Assembly: GCA_958295525.1 (NCBI GenBank)
Contig: OY282355.1
Location: 1,979,931 to 2,043,930 of the forward strand
DNA: 64,000 bases
Reading direction: 5' to 3'
DNA from: an uncultured Dehalococcoidia bacterium
Lineage (GTDB): Bacteria > Chloroflexota > Dehalococcoidia > Lucifugimonadales > Australimonadaceae
Within the stretch, counting starts at the first letter, position 1, and each line of letters begins with the position of its first letter. Below the pieces are notes generated by a model. The model was not told where the DNA came from. It did no database searches and worked only from the letters and a program-made list of their open reading frames with translations. The translations under genes were made by a program, and so were the position numbers. Shown piece by piece: positions 8,601 to 15,798 of this stretch.

Positions 8601-8739
8601 CGCGGCAAGAGACGCTATTGTCCAACCTCGGCCCCTTATTATGCAATAGGATGCGATGGGCAGTTCCGGCCAAACCGCGCCTCCCTGCGTCAAACACGCA
8701 AACCCCTTTCTATCAGCGCGGCGCATCGCTGTCAACGCC
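8601..8739. repeat. 139-bp dispersed direct repeat, copy 2
   Basis: Nearly identical to 6-144 in the same orientation. It lies 186 bp upstream of the GTG of the 5050-8415 gene and contains the minus-strand promoter described separately. The two copies flank the whole two-gene surface-protein block, which fits a past duplication of a promoter-gene unit. Confidence 0.85.
8707..8735 (-). promoter_or_regulatory. Sigma70-like promoter in repeat copy 2
   Basis: Minus strand TTGACA (8730-8735), 17-bp spacer, TAGAAA (8707-8712). It would give a leader of about 285 nt before the GTG at 8415. A strong -35 and long conserved leader fit a highly expressed surface protein. Confidence 0.6.
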
Positions 8740-8851
8740 GCTCCCGCGCAAGGTTGCGCCGGTCTTGGGGCGCAGGGCGCCGATGAGGGCGGACATGGGC
8801 GGGCGGCGGCGGGGCGGGAGTCCCGCCCGCGCGAAATTGCCCCGCCCCCGC

Positions 8852-8881
8852 TTGACGCTCCGCCCCCCGAATCCTTACAAT
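8852..8881 (+). promoter_or_regulatory. pyrG promoter
   Basis: TTGACG (8852-8857), 18-bp spacer, TACAAT (8876-8881) upstream of the CTP synthase ATG at 9000, giving a GC-rich leader of about 110 nt. Confidence 0.6.
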
Positions 8882-8977
8882 CCCCGTCCGTGCGACGCAT
8901 CACCCCGCGCTCAAGACTCCTCCTCGGACGCCTCCGGCGCGCCGTCCCATCCTTCTCCCCCGTTTCTCCCATCGCAT

Positions 8978-8995
8978 CCGCTCCGGGCGGAGCGG
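8978..8995 (+). promoter_or_regulatory. Start-proximal hairpin upstream of pyrG
   Basis: A perfect 7-bp stem (CCGCTCC/GGAGCGG) with GGGC loop ends 4 nt before the pyrG start. Its 3' arm holds the only GGAG that could serve as ribosome-binding site, so folding would hide it. This suggests translational control or structured initiation. Confidence 0.4.
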
Positions 8996-8999
8996 CCCG

Positions 9000-10634
9000 A
9001 TGACCACCCGCTACATATTCGTCACCGGCGGCGTCGTCAGTTCCGTCGGCAAGGGCATCTGCGCCGCCGCCATCGGGCGCATCCTCAAGAGCCGCGGCCT
9101 CTCCGTCGCCGTCCAGAAACTCGACCCCTACCTCAACGTCGACCCCGGCACGATGTCGCCCTACCAGCACGGCGAGGTCTTCGTGACGCGCGACGGCTGC
9201 GAAACCGACCTCGACCTCGGCCACTACGAGCGCTTCATAGACATCGAACTCACCCGCAACTCCAACATCACCGCCGGGCAGGTCTACACGCAACTCATCG
9301 GCGAGGAGCGTCGCGGCCTCCACCTCGGCGGCACCATCCAAACCGTTCCCCACGTGACCAACGTCATTAAGGACTTTATGCGCCGCGCCGCCGCTCCGCC
9401 GGCGCCCGACGTCGTGCTCGTCGAGGTCGGCGGCACCGTCGGCGACATCGAAGGCCAGCCCTTCCTCGAGGCGATCCGGCAGATGCGCGCCGAGGTCGGC
9501 CACCGCAACTCCTTCTACATTCACGTAACCCTCCTTCCCCACATCGGCGCGACCGGCGAACTCAAGACGAAGCCCACCCAGCACTCCGTCAAGGAACTCC
9601 GCGCCATCGGCATCCAGCCCGACGCCATCGTCTGCCGCTCCGACCACCCCATCCCCCCCTCCATTAAGGAAAAGGTGTCGCTCTTCTGCGACGTGCAGCC
9701 CGACGCCGTCATTCCGATGGAAACGCTCGCCAACATCTACGAGGCGCCCCTCGCCCTCGACGCGGAAGGCGTCGGCGACCTCCTCGTCCGCGAACTCGGC
9801 ATCGCAACCCCCGCAGGCGACCTCGACGGCTGGCGCGCGATGACGGAGCGCGCCGCGAACCCGGGCGGCGGGCTTCCCATCGCCGTCGTCGGCAAATACG
9901 CCGACCTCCCCGACGCGTATCTCTCCGTCCGCGAGGCGCTCCGCCACGCCGCGCTCGACGCCGGACGCAGCGTCGACGTCCAATGGGTGCGCTCCGAGGA
10001 CGTCGAGCGCGACGGCCCCCACGCATGGCTCGAGCGAGCGCTCGGCGTCGTCGTGCCGGGCGGCTTCGGCGCCAGAGGCGTCGAGGGAATGATTCAGGCC
10101 GCGCGCTACGCCCGCGAGCGCGAACTCCCCTACCTCGGCCTCTGCCTCGGCATGCAAGTGATGGTCATCGAGCGCGCCCGCAACGTCCTCGGGCTCGCCG
10201 GCGCCGACTCCACCGAATTCTCCCCCGACTCGCCCCATCCGGTCATAGACCTGATGCCCGGCCAGCGCAACGTCAACGAAATGGGCGGCACGATGCGGCT
10301 CGGCAACTACCCTTGCGTTCTGACGCCGCGCTCCAAAGCCGCCGCCGCCTATCAGTCCGACCGAGTGGACGAGCGCCACCGCCACCGCTTCGAATTCAAC
10401 AACGCCTACCGCGAGCCCCTCCAAACCGCCGGGCTCCTCGCGTCCGGCCTCTCGCCCGGCGGCGACCTCGTCGAGATCGTCGAAGACCCGGAGCATCCCT
10501 TTATGATCGGCGTTCAGTTTCACCCGGAGTTCCGCTCGCGCCCCGAGCAGCCGCACCCCCTCTTCCGCGCCTTCGCGCAAGCCGCCTCCCGCGTCCTCCG
10601 CGAGGGCGCCCAGCACGAACTTCCTGTCCGGTGA
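9000..10634 (+). CDS. pyrG: CTP synthase
   Basis: A 544-residue enzyme that aminates UTP to CTP using ATP and glutamine. The N-terminal synthetase domain (about 1-265) opens with IFVTGGVVSSVGKG, the P-loop-like signature, followed by KLDPYLNVDPGTMSP and HLGGTIQTVPHVT. The C-terminal class I glutamine amidotransferase domain has the nucleophile Cys in LGLCLGMQ and the His/Glu pair in GVQFHPEF. Length is normal for the family. It appears monocistronic, with its own promoter. A long antisense frame over this gene is a codon-bias artefact. Confidence 0.97.
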   Translation: MTTRYIFVTGGVVSSVGKGICAAAIGRILKSRGLSVAVQKLDPYLNVDPGTMSPYQHGEVFVTRDGCETDLDLGHYERFIDIELTRNSNITAGQVYTQLIGEERRGLHLGGTIQTVPHVTNVIKDFMRRAAAPPAPDVVLVEVGGTVGDIEGQPFLEAIRQMRAEVGHRNSFYIHVTLLPHIGATGELKTKPTQHSVKELRAIGIQPDAIVCRSDHPIPPSIKEKVSLFCDVQPDAVIPMETLANIYEAPLALDAEGVGDLLVRELGIATPAGDLDGWRAMTERAANPGGGLPIAVVGKYADLPDAYLSVREALRHAALDAGRSVDVQWVRSEDVERDGPHAWLERALGVVVPGGFGARGVEGMIQAARYARERELPYLGLCLGMQVMVIERARNVLGLAGADSTEFSPDSPHPVIDLMPGQRNVNEMGGTMRLGNYPCVLTPRSKAAAAYQSDRVDERHRHRFEFNNAYREPLQTAGLLASGLSPGGDLVEIVEDPEHPFMIGVQFHPEFRSRPEQPHPLFRAFAQAASRVLREGAQHELPVR

Positions 10635-10748
10635 TTCCCAGCGCGCCGGCGCCTTCGATCAACGAGACCGGCGCATAAGCGGAATCAGACGCGCCGGGAG
10701 AAGCGAGCCGCGAGCCGCCGGTTTGATTATGCGAATAGATTTATGCGG

Positions 10749-10772
10749 TATAATCGCGGAGGAGGCTGGAGG
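10749..10772 (+). promoter_or_regulatory. -10 box and ribosome-binding site of the SLOG gene
   Basis: TATAAT (10749-10754) and GGAGG (10768-10772) precede the ATG at 10775. The implied 5' leader is only about 14 nt. No good -35 is evident at 17 bp. Confidence 0.5.
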
Positions 10773-10774
10773 AT

Positions 10775-11176
10775 ATGGGCAAGCGCATCGGCATCGTCGG
10801 CACCCGCTTCTCCGAGTTGCACAGCCCCGCGTGGCGAGCGCAACTCGGCGACCTGATCGCGTCGCTTCCGAGCGACGCGGAGATCATCGTGAACGGCGCC
10901 CCAGGCGTCGACGAGGAGGCCGTGCGCCTCGCGGAGGCGCGCGGGCTTGCGGCGCGCGTGCTCTTCCCCGACGAGTACTACGAGGGCGACTACAGCAGCG
11001 ACCCCAGCCTGCTGCTGCATCGCAACGAGGCCGTCGTGGACTGCTCCGACGAGGTCTACGCCGTATGGGACGGCGTCAGCCACGGCACGCGGCACGCGAT
11101 CACGCTCGCCAAGCACAAGGGCGTCCCCATCCACGTCATCAACGTTATGCAAGAGGACTGGCAGCGGTTCAGTTAG
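10775..11176 (+). CDS. SLOG/DUF2493 (YspA-like) nucleotide-binding protein
   Basis: A 133-residue single-domain Rossmann-like protein. It opens with IGIVGTRFSE, then VNGAPGVDEEAVRLA (the GGAxGxD-type loop), HRNEAVVD and WDGVSHGTRHAI, in the order seen in the DprA-related SLOG/DUF2493 family. Members are thought to bind nucleotides or nucleotide-derived signals; the ligand here is unknown. It lies alone, between pyrG and convergent alkA, with its own -10 box. Confidence 0.7.
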   Translation: MGKRIGIVGTRFSELHSPAWRAQLGDLIASLPSDAEIIVNGAPGVDEEAVRLAEARGLAARVLFPDEYYEGDYSSDPSLLLHRNEAVVDCSDEVYAVWDGVSHGTRHAITLAKHKGVPIHVINVMQEDWQRFS

Positions 11177-11206
11177 GGGCGGCGCTTGGGAGGCAGGCTA
11201 GCCCCC

Positions 11207-11340
11207 TGCCGTCATTCCCCCCCTGCCATCATTCCTCCCCTGCCCGTCATTCCCGTCTCTGTCCCGTCATTCCCGCGAACTCGCCTGTTTCGTCATTCCC
11301 GTCTCTGTCCCGTCATTCCCGCGCAGGCGGGAATCTCGCC
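11207..11340. repeat. Palindromic/direct repeat cluster
   Basis: Several CGTCATTCCCG half-sites in a row, including a roughly 33-bp unit (CGTCATTCCCGTCTCTGTCC...) present twice, end in a full palindrome CATTCCCGCGCAGGCGGGAAT. It occupies the gap between two convergent genes. Confidence 0.8.
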
Positions 11341-11391
11341 TTGATTCGTCCATTCCGCCTACGCGCTCCGCCGAGGTGCGCGAGCGCATCC

Positions 11392-12333
11392 CTAAAACGC
11401 GGGGCCGCCCGTTTTCGCGCGCTCGCGGTCGGCGCGCTCTTGCCGCAGGCGGGAGAAGAGGTAAGTGACGGCCAGCCCGCGGTGCGGCTTCCAGCGCTCC
11501 TCGGCGAAACGCTCCAGTTCCGCTTCCGTTAGCCGCCGCCCGCCAAAATAACGCTCGCCCACGACGCGCTGCAGCGCGAGGTCGCCTGCGGGCAGCGCGT
11601 CGGGACGGCCCAGCGCGCGCATCAGCGTCCACTGCGCCGTCCAGCGCCCGACGCCTCGAATGGCGCTCAGGCGCTCCGTTATCTCTTCGTCGCTCAGCGG
11701 CGCGAGCGCGTCGTAGTCGAGCGCTCCCGTCAGCGCCTCCTCCGCGATTCCGATCACGTACTCGGCCTTGCGCGCGCTGAGTTTCAGGCCGCGCAGCGCG
11801 TCCTCGCCCGCCGCGATCAGCGTTTCGGGGCGCGGGAAGGCGTGCAGCGCGTGGCCGTCGGGTCGGACCTCCGCGCCGTACTGCGTGACGATTCCGTCGC
11901 GGATGACGCGGGCGACCGCGCCCGAGACCTGCTGCCCGACCACCGCGTGAACGAGCGCCTCCCAGACCGTCTCCGTTCGCGCGTGCCGCAGTCCGCGCAG
12001 CGACCCCACGGCGTCCGACAGCGCGGGGTCGCCCGCGAGCATTGCGTAGAAGCCGTCCAGCGGCACGTCGAAGCCGAGCATCCACGCGACGCGCTCCGCC
12101 GCCGCGTCCAGCATTGCGGGCGAGCCGCCGTTCGGCAGCGAGACCTCTAGGCCGCCGGGGACGAGACGCGCGGCGACGGGGACGGGCTCGCCGTCCAGCC
12201 AAAGCGCGCGGTAGTACGTTCCGTCAACGACGAGGTCGGAGCCCGCCTTGCCTCTGTAGTTGGTTTGGTGCGCGGCGGTGAGCGCGAAGTCGAACGGCTC
12301 CGGCGCGGGGATGATTTTGGCGGGCGCGGGCAT
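11392..12333 (-). CDS. alkA: DNA-3-methyladenine glycosylase II (AlkA-type)
   Basis: A 313-residue HhH-GPD base-excision glycosylase that removes alkylated purines. The helix-hairpin-helix is at LSAIRGVGRWTAQW, followed by ALPAGDLALQR, whose Asp is the expected catalytic residue. An AlkA-like N-terminal domain precedes it. I chose ATG 12333 (MPAPAKII) because the open frame upstream is a duplicated fragment of the neighbouring Fpg gene. It lies just downstream of, and on the same strand as, fpg, making a DNA-repair pair. Confidence 0.88.
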   Translation of the reverse strand: MPAPAKIIPAPEPFDFALTAAHQTNYRGKAGSDLVVDGTYYRALWLDGEPVPVAARLVPGGLEVSLPNGGSPAMLDAAAERVAWMLGFDVPLDGFYAMLAGDPALSDAVGSLRGLRHARTETVWEALVHAVVGQQVSGAVARVIRDGIVTQYGAEVRPDGHALHAFPRPETLIAAGEDALRGLKLSARKAEYVIGIAEEALTGALDYDALAPLSDEEITERLSAIRGVGRWTAQWTLMRALGRPDALPAGDLALQRVVGERYFGGRRLTEAELERFAEERWKPHRGLAVTYLFSRLRQERADRERAKTGGPAF

Positions 12334-12438
12334 CGTCAGTTCTTCACGAGTCCGCCCGGCTGGCGGGCTTGGCGCCAACCGGCGCGCTTTTGGGTTGACC
12401 GGCTCATCGTCAGTTCTTCACGAGTCCGCCCGGCTGGC
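12331..12438. repeat. Tandem duplication of the fpg 3' end
   Basis: 34 bp are repeated exactly at 12331-12364 and 12405-12438 (offset 74), with degraded similarity continuing about 30 bp further. The downstream copy is the genuine Fpg C-terminus (zinc-finger tail and stop); the other is a decayed copy lying between the Fpg stop and the AlkA start. Confidence 0.85.
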
Positions 12439-13234
12439 ATGCTCTGCACCAACTGGTGATCTTTTGGTTCGGGCCGATTTCGGAAATGGGGGCGCCGCAT
12501 CGGGGGCACGGCTCGCCGCCCTTGCGGTGCACTTTCAGAAAATCGCGCACTTTCACGTGAATGTTGGGAGGCATTCGCTCGCGCACGACGGCGGTCGCCT
12601 CGTTCAGCGTTTTCGGAATGGCGTCGAAGAGGCGGCGCAACTCCTCATCGGAGAGCGACTTTCGCTTGCGGAACGGCGAGACGCGCGCCTCCCACAGGAT
12701 CTCGTCGACGTAGGCGTTGCCGATTCCCGCGGCGACTTTGCCCCGCGCGACGATTCCCTTGATCTCTCCGCTGTACGGGCGCAGCCGCTCCGCGAAATCC
12801 TCGAACGCCGCGTCCGGGTCGAGCGCGTCCGGCCCCTGCTCGCGCAAGCGGCGCAACTCGTCCAACTGATCCGCCCGGACGTAGTTGATGCGCCCCATCG
12901 AGCGGTCGTCCAGATAGCGGAGGTCGAAATCCTCGCCGCCGAGCAGAAAGTAGAGGCGTTTGGAGCGCTTGGCGTCCGGCTCCGTGTACTGGAGGCGTCC
13001 GGTGAGCATCAAGTTCGCGGCGAGCAAGCGGTCGTCCCCCAGAGGGAAGAGCAGGTCTTTGCCCTTCCGCAGGATGCGTCCGAACTTCCGGCCGACGACG
13101 TCGGCGAGGAAATCGTCCGCCGCGAGCGAGCGGACGATCCATGGCTTGGGGCCCTCGGCGCGCGTGATCTCCCGGCCGGCGATGCGGTCGTTGAGGAACT
13201 CGCGTATGACTTCGAGGTCGGGTATCTCCGGCAC
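12410..13234 (-). CDS. mutM: Formamidopyrimidine-DNA glycosylase (Fpg/Nei family)
   Basis: A 274-residue bifunctional glycosylase/AP lyase for oxidised purines. GTG 13234 is the start because the mature protein must begin Pro-Glu (MPEIPDLEV); cleavage of Met exposes the Pro nucleophile, and GGGAG precedes it. The expected Lys (RKGKDLLF) and the C-terminal zinc finger CPRC...CRAC are present. Position 5 of the usual PELPE is Asp instead of Glu, which occurs in divergent Fpg/Nei members, so substrate range may differ. It is followed by alkA on the same strand. Confidence 0.9.
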   Translation of the reverse strand: MPEIPDLEVIREFLNDRIAGREITRAEGPKPWIVRSLAADDFLADVVGRKFGRILRKGKDLLFPLGDDRLLAANLMLTGRLQYTEPDAKRSKRLYFLLGGEDFDLRYLDDRSMGRINYVRADQLDELRRLREQGPDALDPDAAFEDFAERLRPYSGEIKGIVARGKVAAGIGNAYVDEILWEARVSPFRKRKSLSDEELRRLFDAIPKTLNEATAVVRERMPPNIHVKVRDFLKVHRKGGEPCPRCGAPISEIGPNQKITSWCRACQPGGLVKN

Positions 13235-13344
13235 GAACGCTCCCGGCGGCGCAAGCCCGGCGGCTGCGCCCTGCGAGTATAACGCCGCGAGCGGAGGGAG
13301 TGGACGGCGGAGGCGCGGAAGGCTTACGATTGACGCCGCCGCCG

Positions 13345-14190
13345 ATGAACGCCCCCAACCCGGAACGCCCAACGCTGATGCCCGTCGCCGACCTGCTCGG
13401 CGCGGCGACGCTGCTGTGCCTGCGCCACGCGCAGCCGCTGATTGTGACGGCGACCGCCGGCGCGCTCGTCGGCGTCGGCTTCGGCGCGCTGGCTACGCCG
13501 CAAACGCTCCCCGGCGTGGTGGTTTGGAGCATATTCATCAACGCGCTGGTCGCCGGACTGCAAGCCCCGGTGTGGATGTTCGTCTCGTTCGCGCAGGACG
13601 GGCCGATCGTGGAGCATGAGTCGCTCTTGGCGTATTCGGTGGGCGTTCAGGTCGGCCTGCAACGGCTGGCGCTCCCGTACTTCCTGCTCGGGCTGATCGT
13701 CGGGTCATGGGTCGCCTGGCCGGCCATCGCCACTGAGCTTGTCCGTCCGGCCATCGCCGCTGAGTTCGTCCCGCTCGTTGCGCTCGTATGGTTGCCGCCG
13801 CTGGCTTACGTGCTCATTCGCTTTTCGCTCGCGGGGCCGTCGATTGCGCGGGGGACGAGCAGCCCGTTCCGGGCGCTGGCGCACAGTTGGGAGTTGGTTC
13901 GGGGCCGCTGGTGGCGGACGCTCGGCGCGCAACTGCCCGTTTTCGCGCTCAGCGGGCTGCTTCTCATCGGCGCGGGCGCGCTGGAGACGGCGACGGGGTC
14001 GCGGGCGTTGGGGGCGCTGGCGACCGGGCTCGCGCTCGGCGTGAGCGCGCCGCTCATCGCCGCCGTCTCGATAGCGCTGTTCCTCGACTACTTCAATGCG
14101 AATTACCCCCCGCTGCGGCCGCCCGCTCATGAGCCGCCAACGACGGAGCCGACGACGGAAGACGACGCAGAGGCAGGAGAGGCTTCGTAG
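13345..14190 (+). CDS. Multi-pass membrane protein of unknown function
   Basis: A 281-residue protein from ATG 13345 (MNAPNPERPT) with about five or six hydrophobic segments and a short acidic, Thr/Pro-rich C-terminal tail (PPTTEPTTEDD). The pattern of a cytosolic tail and repeated loops resembles glycerophosphodiester phosphodiesterase-type membrane domains or DUF-class integral proteins, but no catalytic motif is visible. A short near-repeat (AWPAIATELV/VRPAIAAEFV) occurs mid-protein. It is divergent from fpg, so both promoters must lie in 13235-13344. Confidence 0.65.
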   Translation: MNAPNPERPTLMPVADLLGAATLLCLRHAQPLIVTATAGALVGVGFGALATPQTLPGVVVWSIFINALVAGLQAPVWMFVSFAQDGPIVEHESLLAYSVGVQVGLQRLALPYFLLGLIVGSWVAWPAIATELVRPAIAAEFVPLVALVWLPPLAYVLIRFSLAGPSIARGTSSPFRALAHSWELVRGRWWRTLGAQLPVFALSGLLLIGAGALETATGSRALGALATGLALGVSAPLIAAVSIALFLDYFNANYPPLRPPAHEPPTTEPTTEDDAEAGEAS

Positions 14191-14296
14191 ACGGGCAGGG
14201 CGGGGGCCTTAGCCTGCGACGACGCCCGCCACTTCCGTCGCGGCGTTGCGCGAGGCGGCGGAATGCTCTACATTGCGCCTACTGAGTGACGTGAGC

Positions 14297-15274
14297 ATGA
14301 CAAACGCCTCGACCATACGGCGAGATGAGTCCGCCCCGGCGTCCGCCCTTACGCCGGACGGTTGGCGGCTTCCGCCCACGGCTTCCCTGAAGTGCGCCGA
14401 CCTGTTCTGCGGCATCGGCGGATTCCATCAGGCGGCGCGCAACTTGGGGCACGAGGTGGTGTTCGCCTGCGACATAGATGAGGAAGTCCGCCGCGCCTAC
14501 CACGCCAACTACGGGATCGAGCCCGTCGGCGACATCGCGTCGGTCGCGCCGGAGGACGTTCCGGAGCACGACTTGCTGTTCGCGGGCTTCCCGTGCCAGC
14601 CTTTCTCCATCATCGGCCAGCGGCAGGGGCTCGCCGACCCGCGGGGGACGCTCTTTTTCGAGGCGCTGCGCCTCATCAAGGCTAAGCGGCCACGGGGCGT
14701 CGTCTTGGAGAACGTCAAGCAACTTACGACGGCGCAGGGCGGCAAAGTCATCGCTACTATCGTCTCCAGCCTGCGGGAGGCGGGATATTCCGTAGACCAC
14801 CGCGTGCTGAACGCGCTGGACTTCGGCCTGCCGCAGAAGCGCGAGCGAACGATCATCGCCGCGTCGCTCCGCCCCTTCGAGCGCTTCCCGTGGCCCGACC
14901 AAACGGTTCCCATGACGCCGCTCGCCGAACTGCTGGAGGCGAACCCTGACCCGAAACATTACGCGTCGGAGTACATTCGGCGCTCCAAGAATCACCGGCA
15001 GACGCTGCCTTCTCCGGCGATGTGGCACGAGAACAAGGGCGGCAACATATCCAGCCATGAGTGGTCGTGCGCGCTGCGCGCGGGGGCGTCGTACAACTAT
15101 CTGCTGGTGGACGGGAAGCGGCGTCCCACGCCTCGGGAGATGCTGCGTCTGCAAGGGTTCCCCGACTCGTTCGACATCGTCTGCAACGACGGACAAACGC
15201 GGAAGCAGACGGGCAACGCCGTCCCCGTCCCGCTCGCGCAATCCGTGATGGAGCGGCTGGCGAGCGTCCTGTGA
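14297..15274 (+). CDS. DNA (cytosine-5) methyltransferase, Dcm-like
   Basis: A 325-residue C5-methyltransferase carrying all landmark motifs in order: I (DLFCGIGGF), IV with the catalytic Cys (GFPCQPFS), VI (LENV), VIII (QKRERT) and X (GNAVPVPLA). The target-recognition region is short. Start chosen at ATG 14297. The vsr gene follows 56 bp downstream, as in classic dcm-vsr pairs, where Vsr repairs T:G mismatches from deaminated 5-methylcytosine. No cognate endonuclease is adjacent, so this is an orphan or a relic of an R-M system. Confidence 0.93.
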   Translation: MTNASTIRRDESAPASALTPDGWRLPPTASLKCADLFCGIGGFHQAARNLGHEVVFACDIDEEVRRAYHANYGIEPVGDIASVAPEDVPEHDLLFAGFPCQPFSIIGQRQGLADPRGTLFFEALRLIKAKRPRGVVLENVKQLTTAQGGKVIATIVSSLREAGYSVDHRVLNALDFGLPQKRERTIIAASLRPFERFPWPDQTVPMTPLAELLEANPDPKHYASEYIRRSKNHRQTLPSPAMWHENKGGNISSHEWSCALRAGASYNYLLVDGKRRPTPREMLRLQGFPDSFDIVCNDGQTRKQTGNAVPVPLAQSVMERLASVL

Positions 15275-15330
15275 CTCTCGCGGCGTAGCGAGCGGCCGAT
15301 TCCTATCCGCCGCTGGACGGGCAGGCGCGT

Positions 15331-15750
15331 ATGGCTCCCGACACCGTCTCCCCGGAGGAGCGCAGCCGCATAATGCGGCAGGTGCGCTCGCGGGACACGA
15401 AGCCTGAGTTGCGCGTGCGGCGCGCCCTCCACGCCGCAGGGCTCCGCTTCCGCCTGCACGACAAACGTCTGCCGGGCAGTCCCGACCTCACGCTGCGGAA
15501 GCACAAGACGGTCGTTTTCGTTCACGGATGCCTGTGGCACTGGCACGGCTGCCCGCGCTCGCGGATGCCGTCGTCCAACGCGGACTATTGGCGCAAGAAG
15601 ATCGCGCGCAACGTGGAGCGCGACGGGGAGCGCTCCGCCGCGCTGGAGCGCCTCGGCTGGCGCGTGGAGGTCGTCTGGGAGTGCGAACTCGCCCCGGCGA
15701 CGGAGCGTCTGATCGCGCGGCTCACGGGCAGGGACGCCGAGCAGGAGTAG
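15331..15750 (+). CDS. vsr: Very short patch repair endonuclease
   Basis: A 139-residue Vsr protein, which nicks DNA 5' of T in T:G mismatches. It shows the family signature RSRDTKPELRVRRAL, the catalytic Asp of GSPDLTL, and FVHGCLWHWHGCPRS, whose Cys and His residues form the structural zinc site. It ends normally. It is paired with the methyltransferase just upstream, a match of function and order. Confidence 0.93.
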   Translation: MAPDTVSPEERSRIMRQVRSRDTKPELRVRRALHAAGLRFRLHDKRLPGSPDLTLRKHKTVVFVHGCLWHWHGCPRSRMPSSNADYWRKKIARNVERDGERSAALERLGWRVEVVWECELAPATERLIARLTGRDAEQE

Positions 15751-15798
15751 GCGCGGACAGAGAGGCCGCGCTGACGCGCGCCTGCGCGAGGCGACCGG

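Noticed and set aside
8562-10616. 684-codon minus-strand frame over pyrG
   Set aside because: pyrG is unambiguous on the other strand.
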